Below, one piece after another: positions 1 to 6,745 of a stretch of 7,087 nucleotides of DNA. The notes below the pieces were generated by a model that was given only the letters and a program-made list of their open reading frames with translations, did not search any database and had not been told where the DNA came from. Position numbers and translations under genes: made by a program. The DNA comes from an uncultured Comamonadaceae bacterium (lineage in GTDB: Bacteria; Pseudomonadota; Gammaproteobacteria; Burkholderiales; Burkholderiaceae). The stretch spans positions 1-7,087 of the forward strand of contig CAMLQP010000155.1 in the NCBI GenBank assembly GCA_946482115.1, read 5' to 3'. Each line of letters starts with the position of its first letter. Position 1 is the first letter of the stretch.

Positions 1-2274
1 AACCGCGGCCTGAACTGCGTCAAGGGCTACTTCCTGTCGAAGATCATGTACGGCGTCGACCGCCTGACCCAGCCGCTGCTGCGCATGCGCAACGGCCAGT
101 ACGACAAGCAGGGCGAGTTCCAGCCGGTGAGCTGGGAGCAGGCCTTCGAGATCATGGCGCTGAAGGTCAAGGAGGCGCTACGCGCCAACGGCCCCGAGGC
201 GGTCGGCATGTTCGGCTCCGGGCAGTGGACCGTGTGGGAGGGCTATGCGGCGAACAAGCTGATGAAGGCCGGCCTGCGCTCCAACAACATCGACCCCAAC
301 GCCCGCCACTGCATGGCCTCGGCGGTGATGGGCTTCATGCGCACCTTCGGCATGGACGAGCCGATGGGCTGCTACGACGACATCGAGGCGACCGACACCT
401 TCGTGCTCTGGGGCTCGAACATGGCCGAGATGCACCCGATCCTGTGGAGCCGGGTCACCGACCGCCGCCTCAGCCAGCCGCAGGTCAAGGTCGCGGTGCT
501 GTCCACCTTCGAGCACCGCAGCTTCGACCTGGCCGACATCCCCATGGTGTTCAAGCCGCAGACCGACCTGATCATCCTCAACTACATCGCCAACCACATC
601 ATCCAGAGCGGCGCGGTGAACAAGGACTTCGTCGCCCGGCACACGCGCTTCGCCAAGGGCACCGACGACATCGGCTACGGCCTGCGCCCCACCGACCCGC
701 TGGAGCAGAAGGCGAAGAACGCCGCCAGTGCCAACACCTGGACGGACATTTCCTTCGAGCAGTTCGCCGCCTTCGTCAAACCCTACAGCCTGGAGCGCGC
801 CGCCGCGGAATCCGGGGTGCCGGCCGAACGCCTCAAGGCCCTGGCCGAGCTGTACGCCGACCCCAAGCGCAAGGTCATGTCGTTCTGGACCATGGGTTTC
901 AACCAGCACACCCGAGGCGTGTGGGCCAACAACCTGATCTACAACATCCACCTGCTCACCGGGAAGATCAGCGAGCCGGGCAACAGCCCCTTCTCGCTCA
1001 CCGGCCAGCCCTCGGCCTGCGGCACCGCGCGCGAGGTGGGTACCTTCTCCCACCGCCTGCCGGCGGACCTGCTGGTGGCCAACCCCAAGCACCGCGCCAC
1101 CGCCGAGAAGATCTGGCAGCTGCCCGCCGGCACCATCCAGGAGAAGCCCGGCTTCCACGCCGTGGAGCAGAGCCGCAAGCTCAAGGACGGCGTGCTGCGC
1201 TTCTACTGGACCCAGGCCAGCAACAACATGCAGGCCGGGCCCAACATCATGCAGGAGGTACTGCCGGGCTGGCGCAACCCGGAATGCTTCGTGGTGGTGT
1301 CCGACGTCTACCCCACCGTCTCGGCCCAGGCCGCCGACCTGATCCTGCCCAGCGCCATGTGGGTGGAGAAGGAAGGTGCCTACGGCAATGCCGAACGCCG
1401 CACCCAGTTCTGGCACCAGCTGGTCCAGGCGCCGGGCGAGGCCAGATCCGACCTCTGGCAACTGGTGGAATTCTCCAAGCGCTTCAGCACCGACGAGGTG
1501 TGGCCGGCAGAGCTGCTGGCCAAGGCCCCGCAGTACAAGGGCAAGACCCTGTACCAGGTGCTGTTCGCCAACGGCCAGGTCGACCGCTTCCCCGCCAGCG
1601 AGCTGGCCGCCGGCTATGCCAACGACGAAGCCAAGGCCTTCGGCTTCTACCTGCAGAAGGGCCTGTTCGAGGAATACGCCCAGTTCGGCCGCGGCCATGG
1701 CCACGACCTGGCGCCCTTCGACACCTACCATGCCGAGCGCGGCCTGCGCTGGCCGGTGGTCGACGGCCAGGAGACCCGCTGGCGCTACCGCGAAGGCCTC
1801 GATCCCTACGTCGAGAAAGGCAGCGGCGTGCAGTTCTACGGCCACCCGGACAACAAGGCGATCATCTTCGCCCTGCCCTACGAACCACCGGCCGAGGCGC
1901 CGGACAAGGACTTCCCGTTCTGGCTCAGCACCGGCCGGGTCCTCGAACACTGGCACACCGGCAGCATGACCCAGCGCGTCGACGAGCTGTACCGCGCGGT
2001 GCCCGACGCCCTGGTGTACATGCACCCGGACGACGCCCGCGACCTCAAGGCGCGGCGCGGCAGCGAGGTCAAGGTGATCAGCCGGCGCGGCGAGATGCGT
2101 GCGCGCATCGAGACCCGCGGGCGCAACAAGCCGCCACGCGGCCTGGTGTTCGTGCCCTTCTTCGACGCCAACAAGCTGATCAACAAGGTCACCCTGGACG
2201 CCACCGACCCGATCTCCAAGCAGACCGACTACAAGAAGTGCGCGGTGCGCATCGAACTGGTCAGCCTGGCCTGA
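1..2274 (+). CDS. napA: Periplasmic nitrate reductase catalytic subunit NapA (5' end cut off)
   Basis: Molybdopterin enzyme that reduces nitrate to nitrite in the periplasm using electrons from NapB. The frame is open from base 1 ([10 protein letters not shown]), so the ATG at 46 is internal. The window holds 757 codons of a protein usually about 830 long. The missing 75 or so residues would carry the Tat signal and the first three cysteines of the [4Fe-4S] site; the fourth ligand is visible at window residue 6. The expected molybdenum-ligand cysteine is residue 104, in N-A-R-H-C-M-A-S. Other Nap hallmarks are [39 protein letters not shown] and, near the C-terminus, K-K-C-A-V. From memory the match to E. 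coli NapA is close and colinear, with no frameshift. It ends 11 bases before napB, in one operon; napEFD would be expected upstream. Confidence 0.98.
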   Translation, partial: NRGLNCVKGYFLSKIMYGVDRLTQPLLRMRNGQYDKQGEFQPVSWEQAFEIMALKVKEALRANGPEAVGMFGSGQWTVWEGYAANKLMKAGLRSNNIDPNARHCMASAVMGFMRTFGMDEPMGCYDDIEATDTFVLWGSNMAEMHPILWSRVTDRRLSQPQVKVAVLSTFEHRSFDLADIPMVFKPQTDLIILNYIANHIIQSGAVNKDFVARHTRFAKGTDDIGYGLRPTDPLEQKAKNAASANTWTDISFEQFAAFVKPYSLERAAAESGVPAERLKALAELYADPKRKVMSFWTMGFNQHTRGVWANNLIYNIHLLTGKISEPGNSPFSLTGQPSACGTAREVGTFSHRLPADLLVANPKHRATAEKIWQLPAGTIQEKPGFHAVEQSRKLKDGVLRFYWTQASNNMQAGPNIMQEVLPGWRNPECFVVVSDVYPTVSAQAADLILPSAMWVEKEGAYGNAERRTQFWHQLVQAPGEARSDLWQLVEFSKRFSTDEVWPAELLAKAPQYKGKTLYQVLFANGQVDRFPASELAAGYANDEAKAFGFYLQKGLFEEYAQFGRGHGHDLAPFDTYHAERGLRWPVVDGQETRWRYREGLDPYVEKGSGVQFYGHPDNKAIIFALPYEPPAEAPDKDFPFWLSTGRVLEHWHTGSMTQRVDELYRAVPDALVYMHPDDARDLKARRGSEVKVISRRGEMRARIETRGRNKPPRGLVFVPFFDANKLINKVTLDATDPISKQTDYKKCAVRIELVSLA

Positions 2275-2285
2275 GGAGCCCGATC

Positions 2286-2762
2286 ATGAGAAGCCTGCCC
2301 CTGCTGCTGGTATTCCTGGCGAGCCTCGCCCAGGCCGCCGACTACCCGCTGGATGCTCCCGCCCCGGACGGCCGCCGCCCCGGCGGCACGATCAGCCAGG
2401 AACTGCCCGCGCCGCCCCTGGCCAACGACGAGAACAAGGACCTCAAGCGCGAACGCAACTACCCCGAGCAGCCGCCGACCATTCCCCACGCCATCCGCGG
2501 CTACCAGGTGGACGCCAACGGCAACAAGTGCCTGACCTGCCACAGCCGGGCGGGCAGCGCGAGGACCCAGGCGCCGATGATCAGCATCACCCACTACATG
2601 GACCGCGATGGCCAGGCCCTGGCCGCGGTGGCACCACGGCGCTACTTCTGCGTCCAGTGCCATGTGCCGCAGAAGGAGGTGCAACCGTTGGTGAAGAACG
2701 GTTTCCGCACCATCGACCAGGTGCTGCAGGAAGAAGTGCAGCAGGCCGGCCAACAGCCCTGA
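2286..2762 (+). CDS. napB: Periplasmic nitrate reductase diheme cytochrome c subunit NapB
   Basis: Small periplasmic electron carrier that takes electrons from NapC and passes them to NapA. The protein is 158 aa, close to the family size of about 150. Residues 1-17 form a Sec signal peptide ([10 protein letters not shown] core, cleavage probably after A-Q-A). There are two CxxCH heme motifs, C-L-T-C-H at 82-86 and C-V-Q-C-H at 122-126. His68 (P-T-I-P-H-A-I) and His103 (S-I-T-H-Y-M) are likely distal ligands, giving the bis-His hemes known for NapB. The ATG is preceded by GAGGAG at 2273-2278 with a 7-base gap. That ribosome binding site overlaps the napA stop codon, so expression is operonic. 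The same frame is open far upstream inside napA, which is a GC-rich coincidence. Confidence 0.97.
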   Translation: MRSLPLLLVFLASLAQAADYPLDAPAPDGRRPGGTISQELPAPPLANDENKDLKRERNYPEQPPTIPHAIRGYQVDANGNKCLTCHSRAGSARTQAPMISITHYMDRDGQALAAVAPRRYFCVQCHVPQKEVQPLVKNGFRTIDQVLQEEVQQAGQQP

Positions 2763-2769
2763 GGTGCCC

Positions 2770-3366
2770 ATGAAAGCCATGCTCGCCCTGCTCCGCGACT
2801 ACTGGGGCATCCTGCGCCGGCCCAGCGTGCACTACAGCCTGGGCTTCCTCACCCTCGGCGGCTTCATCGCCGGCATCGTCTTCTGGGGCGGCTTCAACAC
2901 CGCCCTGGAGGCGACCAACACCGAACAGTTCTGCATCTCCTGCCACGAGATGGAAAGCAACGTCTACGTCGAACTGAAGGACACCATCCACTACAGCAAC
3001 CGCTCGGGGGTGCGCGCCACCTGCCCGGACTGCCACGTGCCGCACCAGTGGACGGACAAGATCGCGCGCAAGATGCAGGCCTCCAAGGAGGTCTGGGGCA
3101 AGATCTTCGGCACCATCAACACCCGCGACAAGTTCCTCGAGAAGCGCCGCGAGCTGGCCGAACACGAGTGGGCCCGGCTCAAGGCCAACGACTCGCTGGA
3201 GTGCCGCAACTGCCATGGTTTCGACTTCATGGACTTCACCCGGCAGAGCCCGCGGGCACGGCAGATGCACTCCACCGCCCTGGGCAGCGGCCAGGCCACC
3301 TGCATCGACTGCCACAAGGGCATCGCCCACAAGCTGCCGGACATGAGCGGCGTGCCCGGCTGGTGA
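2770..3366 (+). CDS. napC: Membrane-anchored tetraheme cytochrome c NapC (NapC/NirT family quinol dehydrogenase)
   Basis: Oxidises membrane quinol and hands electrons to NapB. The protein is 198 aa, normal for the family. A short basic cytoplasmic N-terminus is followed by one transmembrane helix at about residues 23-40, ending in the family motif [10 protein letters not shown]. The periplasmic part has four CxxCH heme motifs: C-I-S-C-H (55-59), C-P-D-C-H (85-89), C-R-N-C-H (145-149) and C-I-D-C-H (178-182). The conserved [16 protein letters not shown] and [11 protein letters not shown] segments are present. I chose the ATG at 2770 over the in-frame GTG at 2764 because GAGG at 2761-2764 then sits 5 bases upstream as a ribosome binding site, overlapping the napB stop. 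No napG or napH follows, so NapC is the quinol-oxidising route visible here. It is the last gene of the operon in this window. Confidence 0.97.
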   Translation: MKAMLALLRDYWGILRRPSVHYSLGFLTLGGFIAGIVFWGGFNTALEATNTEQFCISCHEMESNVYVELKDTIHYSNRSGVRATCPDCHVPHQWTDKIARKMQASKEVWGKIFGTINTRDKFLEKRRELAEHEWARLKANDSLECRNCHGFDFMDFTRQSPRARQMHSTALGSGQATCIDCHKGIAHKLPDMSGVPGW

Positions 3367-3371
3367 GTGCG

Positions 3372-3397
3372 CCGCCGGGCGCCCTCAGCGCCGGCGG
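3372..3397. terminator. GC-rich hairpin between convergent napC and cls (possible terminator)
   Basis: An imperfect inverted repeat starts 5 bases after the napC stop. CCGCCGG pairs with CCGGCGG, then one G (3379) bulges out, CGC pairs with GCG, and the loop is 5 bases. The cls stop codon (TGA read from 3387 to 3385) lies largely in the loop, so the stem overlaps the cls 3' end. Neither strand has a T-run after the stem, so this is not a textbook intrinsic terminator. It could still block read-through or protect the 3' ends of both convergent transcripts. Confidence 0.4.
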
Positions 3398-4542
3398 TCG
3401 AGCAGGTTGACCACCACCCGGTCCAGCCAGCCCCACAGGCGCTGGCGCAGGCGGCTGAGCAGCGGCCGGCGCCGCCAGTCCTCCAGGGTCACCTCCTGGC
3501 TGGCGGCGAAGTCGGCGACGAAGGACTCGGCAACCGCCAGGGTCAGCTGCGCATCCAGCGCCTCCAGGTTGGCATCCAGGTTGAAGCGCAGGTTCCAGTG
3601 ATCGAAGTTGCACGAGCCGACGCTGACCCAGTCGTCCACCAGCACCATCTTCAGGTGCAGGAAGCGTGGCTGGTACTCGAAGATGCGCACCCCGGCGCGC
3701 AGCAGCCTGGGGTAGTAGCGCTGGCCGGCGTAGCGCACCGGCGGGTGATCGGTGTTGCGCCCGGTCAGCAGCAGGCGCACCTCGACGCCGCGTGCGGCGG
3801 CGCGCATCAGCTGGCGGCGGACCTTGCGGCTGGGCAGGAAATAGGGCGTGGCCAGCCATACCCGGCGCTTGGCCTGGCCCAGGCTGCGCAGCAGCGAGTG
3901 GACGATGTCGCGGTGCTGGCGCGAGTCGGCGTAGGCCACCCGGCCCATGCCCTGCCCCAGCGGCGGGCAGGGCGGCAGATAGGCCAGGCCGGGCGCATGG
4001 CCGGGGGCCCAGGGGCTGCGCCCCTCGCAGGCCAGCCACTGGCCCTCGAACAGCAGCCGCCAGTGCGCCACCAGCGGCCCCTGGATGCGCACCATCACCT
4101 CGTGCCAGTCGGCCTCGGGCGCCTGCGGGCGCCAGAACTGGTCGGTGGCGCCGGTGCCGCCGACATAGGCGCTGGCCTCGTCCACCACCAGGATCTTGCG
4201 ATGGTCGCGGTACAGGTTGCGCACGCCACGGCGCCAGCGCAGCGGGTTGTACAGGCGCAGCTGCACGCCGGCAGCCGCCAGGCGTTCGCGCAGCGCGCGG
4301 CCCAGGCCCAGGCAACCGAAGTCGTCGAACAGGCACAGCACCTGCACGCCACGCCCGGCCGCCGCGCACAGGGCCTGCACCAGGGCCTCGCTGCAGCGCC
4401 CGTCCTCGGCCAGGTAGAGTTCCAGCAGCACGCGCTGCCGCGCCGCGGCGATATCCGCGAGCATGGCCGGGAAGAAGGCCGGGCCGTCGACCAGCAGCTC
4501 GAAACGATTGCCCGACTTCCAGGGAAAGATGGCGCCGCTCAT
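3385..4542 (-). CDS. ClsB-like cardiolipin synthase / phospholipase D family protein
   Basis: Predicted membrane-associated phosphatidyltransferase that makes cardiolipin or a related phospholipid. It is 385 aa; E. coli ClsB is somewhat longer. Two phospholipase D domains are visible, each with a complete HxKxxxxD motif: H114/K116/D121 (R-D-H-R-K-I-L-V-V-D) and H296/K298/D303 (L-H-L-K-M-V-L-V-D). The second motif is followed by the usual GSxN (G-S-C-N, 309-312) and by N-L-D-A-N-L-E, as in ClsB. After the first motif the expected Asn is replaced, giving G-G-T-G-A-T-D-Q-F-W, a variant I associate with a PLD-family subgroup. There is no N-terminal transmembrane pair as in ClsA, which fits ClsB-type proteins. 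The ATG overlaps the yceI stop by 4 bases (ATGA, 4539-4542) and no clear Shine-Dalgarno precedes it, so translation is probably coupled to yceI. The substrate is not certain; another phosphatidyl transfer or hydrolysis is possible. Confidence 0.85.
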   Translation of the reverse strand: MSGAIFPWKSGNRFELLVDGPAFFPAMLADIAAARQRVLLELYLAEDGRCSEALVQALCAAAGRGVQVLCLFDDFGCLGLGRALRERLAAAGVQLRLYNPLRWRRGVRNLYRDHRKILVVDEASAYVGGTGATDQFWRPQAPEADWHEVMVRIQGPLVAHWRLLFEGQWLACEGRSPWAPGHAPGLAYLPPCPPLGQGMGRVAYADSRQHRDIVHSLLRSLGQAKRRVWLATPYFLPSRKVRRQLMRAAARGVEVRLLLTGRNTDHPPVRYAGQRYYPRLLRAGVRIFEYQPRFLHLKMVLVDDWVSVGSCNFDHWNLRFNLDANLEALDAQLTLAVAESFVADFAASQEVTLEDWRRRPLLSRLRQRLWGWLDRVVVNLLDRRR

Positions 4543-5126
4543 CGCGAGGTGAAGATCATCACCGCGCCGACCGGTACCGACAGGCTGATGGTGGACAGCC
4601 GGGCCACCTTGCGCAGTTCCTCGATGCCCGGCTCCAGGCCGAAGTGCTCGGCATGCAGCACCAGCGGCGCCAGGGTCACCACCTGGAAGCGCCGGTCGTC
4701 CAGGCGGGTGGCCAGCAGCTCGGCCATGTAGGCGTGCTTGCGCCCGCGGATTTCCACCTGGATCGGCAGGCTCAGCTCCAGTTGGGCGCCGGGCGCGAGG
4801 TCGGTGATCGGCGCCAGGTCGAGCTGGGCCATGATGCGCGCGTCGGGGAAGTTGGCCACGTCGAACAGCAGGCTGCGCAGGCGTTCGTCGCGCACCGGGA
4901 TGCCGGTGCTCACCGACTCCAGTTCGACGCGCAGGCGCGCCGCGCCCTTGGCGTCGATCCTGCCGTGCAGGGTGAGGAAGCGGTGCACTTCGGAGAGGTT
5001 GCCGGCCTTGGTGGAAATGAACGACAGGCGCGAGGACTCGTTGTCCAGGTACCAGTCGGCCTGCGCCGGCAGGGTCAGGCCGGCGGCGAGCAGGGCGCCG
5101 CCGAGGGTGAGCAGGGGTTTGACCAT
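4539..5126 (-). CDS. YceI-family periplasmic protein
   Basis: The protein is 195 aa, the usual YceI size. Residues 1-23 are a Sec signal peptide (M-V-K-P-L-L-T-L-G-G-A-L-L-A-A-G, then A-Q-A before D-W), so it is exported. The mature part matches the YceI lipocalin-like beta-barrel pattern: W-Y-L-D-N-E-S-S-R-L-S-F-I-S-T-K at the start, then S-V-S-T-G-I-P-V-R-D-E-R-L-R-S-L-L-F-D-V with the R-D-x-R-L-R signature, and a hydrophobic final strand. YceI proteins are known to bind isoprenoid or other amphiphilic ligands such as polyprenyl chains; the ligand here is unknown. I chose the ATG at 5126. An in-frame TTG at 5156 would add ten residues before the signal peptide and would fall on the predicted -10 box. 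The upstream ribosome binding site is weak (AAGTGA). It is first in a two-gene unit with the cls-like gene, which suggests a role in envelope lipid homeostasis (inference). Confidence 0.88.
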   Translation of the reverse strand: MVKPLLTLGGALLAAGLTLPAQADWYLDNESSRLSFISTKAGNLSEVHRFLTLHGRIDAKGAARLRVELESVSTGIPVRDERLRSLLFDVANFPDARIMAQLDLAPITDLAPGAQLELSLPIQVEIRGRKHAYMAELLATRLDDRRFQVVTLAPLVLHAEHFGLEPGIEELRKVARLSTISLSVPVGAVMIFTSR

Positions 5127-5137
5127 GGGTTCACTTG

Positions 5138-5158
5138 CGTTGCGGTTTGAGCGCAACG
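5138..5158. promoter_or_regulatory. Inverted repeat over the yceI -10/start region (candidate operator)
   Basis: A perfect 7-bp inverted repeat, CGTTGCG and CGCAACG with a 7-base centre, overlaps the predicted -10 box and brackets the predicted transcription start. Only part of it would be transcribed, so it is more likely a DNA-level protein site than an RNA hairpin. A repressor bound here would block the promoter. The regulator is unknown and a chance palindrome is possible in such GC-rich DNA. Confidence 0.35.
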
Positions 5159-5184
5159 ATAGCGGCCCCGGCCGGCCTTGCCAA
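5156..5184 (-). promoter_or_regulatory. Predicted sigma70-type promoter of the yceI-cls unit
   Basis: Read on the - strand, a -35 box TTGGCA (5184-5179, 5 of 6 consensus bases) is separated by exactly 17 bases from a -10 box TATCGT (5161-5156, 4 of 6). The expected transcription start is near 5149, giving a leader of about 23 bases before the yceI ATG. Location and spacing are good; the call rests on consensus matching only. Confidence 0.6.
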
Positions 5185-5188
5185 ACGC

Positions 5189-5222
5189 CGGACGGTTGCA
5201 GCTTGTGGCAGGCAACCGTCCG
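5189..5222. repeat. Perfect 11-bp inverted repeat between the small-protein gene and yceI
   Basis: CGGACGGTTGC at 5189-5199 is exactly repeated in inverse at 5212-5222, with a 12-base loop. It lies 6 bases beyond the stop of the 109-aa gene and 4 bases upstream of the predicted yceI -35 box. It could be the transcript-ending hairpin of the preceding gene pair. However, the sequence after the stem on the - strand has only a GTTT, not a T-tract. It could equally be an upstream regulator site for yceI-cls, and it shares the GTTGC/GCAAC core with the repeat at 5138-5158. Confidence 0.6.
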
Positions 5223-5228
5223 CGGCGG

Positions 5229-5558
5229 TCACAGCGGATCGGCCTGGCTCTGCAGCTGGCAGCCGTGGCGCTCGCCCAGCCAGGCGGCGGTCTGCCGGCT
5301 GCCCAGGCCCTCGGCGGTCACCCGCTTGCGCTCGGCGTCATCGTGCAGGGCGCCGAGCGGCAGGTACTGCTCGACGTAGCCGGCGCAGTACTCGGCCGGA
5401 TTGCCGCTGACATAGCGGCAGGAACAGTATTCCTTGGCCGAGTAGGCGCCGATGATGCCGGGGAAGGCGGCCAGGTGGACGCGGTTGCTCCAGGCCAGCA
5501 GGATCAGGCCGGCGAGCAGCGCCAGGGACACGGACAGCAGCGGACGACGACGGATCAT
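5229..5558 (-). CDS. Unrecognised small membrane-anchored protein with clustered cysteines
   Basis: I do not recognise a named family. The 109-aa protein starts M-I-R-R-R-P and has a hydrophobic segment at about residues 7-23, a signal anchor or uncleaved signal peptide. No lipobox is visible. The rest, predicted to be periplasmic, contains the cysteine cluster E-Y-C-S-C-R-Y-V (Cys45, Cys47), then Cys58 in P-A-E-Y-C-A-G-Y-V and a lone Cys100 near the end. The spacing suggests disulfides or metal binding, but there is no CxxCH heme motif and no CxxC thioredoxin motif. The ATG overlaps the stop of the serine hydrolase gene by 4 bases (5555-5558). GGAG lies 7 bases upstream, inside the hydrolase gene, so the two are co-translated. 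Functional partnership with the hydrolase, for example as a chaperone or anchor, is an inference from this coupling. Confidence 0.85.
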   Translation of the reverse strand: MIRRRPLLSVSLALLAGLILLAWSNRVHLAAFPGIIGAYSAKEYCSCRYVSGNPAEYCAGYVEQYLPLGALHDDAERKRVTAEGLGSRQTAAWLGERHGCQLQSQADPL

Positions 5559-6655
5559 GGCTGTTCTCCATAGGCGGCCAGCACCCGTTTCAGCAGTTCG
5601 TTGTGGCGGTAGCTGCCGTCGCGGTCGTCGGCGTAGCGCACCACCACCAGCTTCTGCTCCGGCAGCACGTAGAGGCCCTGGCCCCAGTGGCCGAGGGCGG
5701 CGAAGGCGCTGGCCGGCACGTCGGGCCAGGGCCGGCGCGCGTCCGCGACCTGCGCGTTGAGCCACCACTGGCCGCCGGGTACCGCGTCATCGGGCTGCTG
5801 CGGGTCGGGCCGGTAGTTGGCGAAGGGGGTGCGGTTGAAGGCCACCCAGCTGGCCGGCAGCAGCTGGCGCGCGCCCCAGCGGCCGTCGCGCTGCATCAGC
5901 AGGCCGACGCGGGCCAGGTCGCGGGCGGTGAGGTAGGCATAGGACGAGGCGACGAAGGTGCCGCTGGCATCGCGCTCCCACACCGCCGAGCCGATGCCCA
6001 GCGGCTCGAACAGCGCGGTCCAGGGGTAGTGGCTGTGGGCCGGCTCGCCGACCATGGCCTTGAGGCTGGCGCCCAGCACGTTGCTGTCGCCGCTGGAATA
6101 GGAGAAGCGCGTACCGGGGACGGCGGCCGCACCATGGCTGGCGGTGAAGGCGGCCATGTCGGCACGCCCGCGGGTGTAGAGCATGGCCACCACCGAGGAT
6201 TTCAGCGGCGCGTACTCGTAGTCCTCCTGCCAGTCCAGGCCCGAGGCCCAGTTGAGCAGGTGGCCGATCTTCACCTCGGGGTGCGCGGCGAACGGCGGAT
6301 AGTGCTTGGCCACCGCATCGTCCAGCTTGAAGCGCCCCTCGCCGTAGGCCACGCCGAGCACGCTGGCGAACAGGCTCTTGCTCACCGACCAGGCCAGGTG
6401 CGGGGTCTGCGCCGTGGTAGGAGCGGCATAGCGCTCGTGGACGATCACGCCATCCTTGACCACCAGCAGCGCGTCGCTGCGCACGCCGGCGCGACTGATG
6501 TCGTCGCGCACGGGAAAGGCATAGTCGTCCAGCGCCTGCACGGCGGGCGTGACGGCCGCCGGCTGGCTGCTCCACTCGGGAATGGGCCAGGTCTCGGCGG
6601 CCAGGGGACCGGCGCTCAGCAGCAGGCCGGCGGCCAGGAGGGTTCGACGCGGCAT
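5555..6655 (-). CDS. Exported class C beta-lactamase-fold serine hydrolase (NylB/esterase-like)
   Basis: The protein is 366 aa with a Sec signal peptide at residues 1-20 (M-P-R-R-T-L-L-A-A-G core, then P-L-A-A before E-T-W), so it probably acts in the periplasm. It shows the penicillin-recognising serine hydrolase pattern. S90-V-S-K93 is the SxxK nucleophile/base pair, Y186-S-S is the second motif (YxN in true class C enzymes, Y-x-S in many esterases and amidases), and G-H-W-G-Q-G (322-327) stands in place of KTG. N-W-A-S-G-L-D-W and P-G-T-R-F-S-Y-S-S-G-D are typical of the 6-aminohexanoate-dimer hydrolase/esterase branch. The missing KTG and YxN make real beta-lactamase activity unlikely. 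The substrate (amide, ester or peptide) cannot be told from sequence. It overlaps the 109-aa gene downstream by 4 bases and follows the diiron protein gene by 90 bases on the same strand. A weak GCGAG element precedes the ATG. Confidence 0.9.
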   Translation of the reverse strand: MPRRTLLAAGLLLSAGPLAAETWPIPEWSSQPAAVTPAVQALDDYAFPVRDDISRAGVRSDALLVVKDGVIVHERYAAPTTAQTPHLAWSVSKSLFASVLGVAYGEGRFKLDDAVAKHYPPFAAHPEVKIGHLLNWASGLDWQEDYEYAPLKSSVVAMLYTRGRADMAAFTASHGAAAVPGTRFSYSSGDSNVLGASLKAMVGEPAHSHYPWTALFEPLGIGSAVWERDASGTFVASSYAYLTARDLARVGLLMQRDGRWGARQLLPASWVAFNRTPFANYRPDPQQPDDAVPGGQWWLNAQVADARRPWPDVPASAFAALGHWGQGLYVLPEQKLVVVRYADDRDGSYRHNELLKRVLAAYGEQP

Positions 6656-6686
6656 CGGACTCGCTCGCAGTGATGGAGAGGAGCCG

Positions 6687-6714
6687 ACGCTAGCATGCCT
6701 GGCGTGACCGGCAA
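6687..6714 (-). promoter_or_regulatory. Candidate promoter of the serine hydrolase gene
   Basis: On the - strand, TTGCCG (6714-6709, 4 of 6) and TAGCGT (6692-6687, 3 of 6) are 16 bases apart. A TG one base before the -10 box gives an extended -10 (TGCTAGCGT). The predicted start would be near 6680, about 25 bases before the ATG. This is a weak match; the gene may instead be read from upstream together with the diiron protein gene. Confidence 0.35.
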
Positions 6715-6716
6715 TA

Positions 6717-6733
6717 GCGCCGATCGCGCCGAT
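6717..6733. repeat. Short direct repeat GCGCCGAT x2 upstream of the hydrolase promoter
   Basis: GCGCCGAT occurs at 6717-6724 and again at 6726-6733, one base apart, 2 bases upstream of the candidate -35 box and 12 bases after the stop of the diiron protein gene. It may be an activator half-site pair or simple GC-rich chance. It has no hairpin and no T-run, so it does not look like a terminator. Confidence 0.35.
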
Positions 6734-6745
6734 GTGGCGGAGGTA

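Noticed and set aside
178..2025. Long open frame (615 codons) antisense to napA
   Set aside because: It is a third-position GC shadow of napA: composition is dominated by A, G, V, L and H, no family is recognisable, and napA itself is unmistakable on the other strand.
225..2285. Open frame upstream of and continuous with napB on the + strand
   Set aside because: It is an Arg/Pro/Gln-rich frame-shifted reading of napA. NapB starts at its own ATG with a ribosome binding site and a signal peptide, so this is not a fusion.
2764..2769. Upstream GTG start for napC
   Set aside because: Using it would consume the GAGG ribosome binding site at 2761-2764; the ATG at 2770 has correct spacing.
3367..4731. 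454-codon + strand open frame over the cls and yceI genes
   Set aside because: It is antisense to two well-supported genes, low in complexity (A, Q, G, H and V rich), and has no domain signature.
5127..5156. Upstream TTG start for yceI
   Set aside because: It would put ten polar residues before a normal signal peptide and overlaps the predicted -10 box.
5603..6673. 356-codon + strand open frame over the serine hydrolase gene
   Set aside because: It is a G/V/A/H-rich antisense shadow of a gene with clear catalytic motifs.
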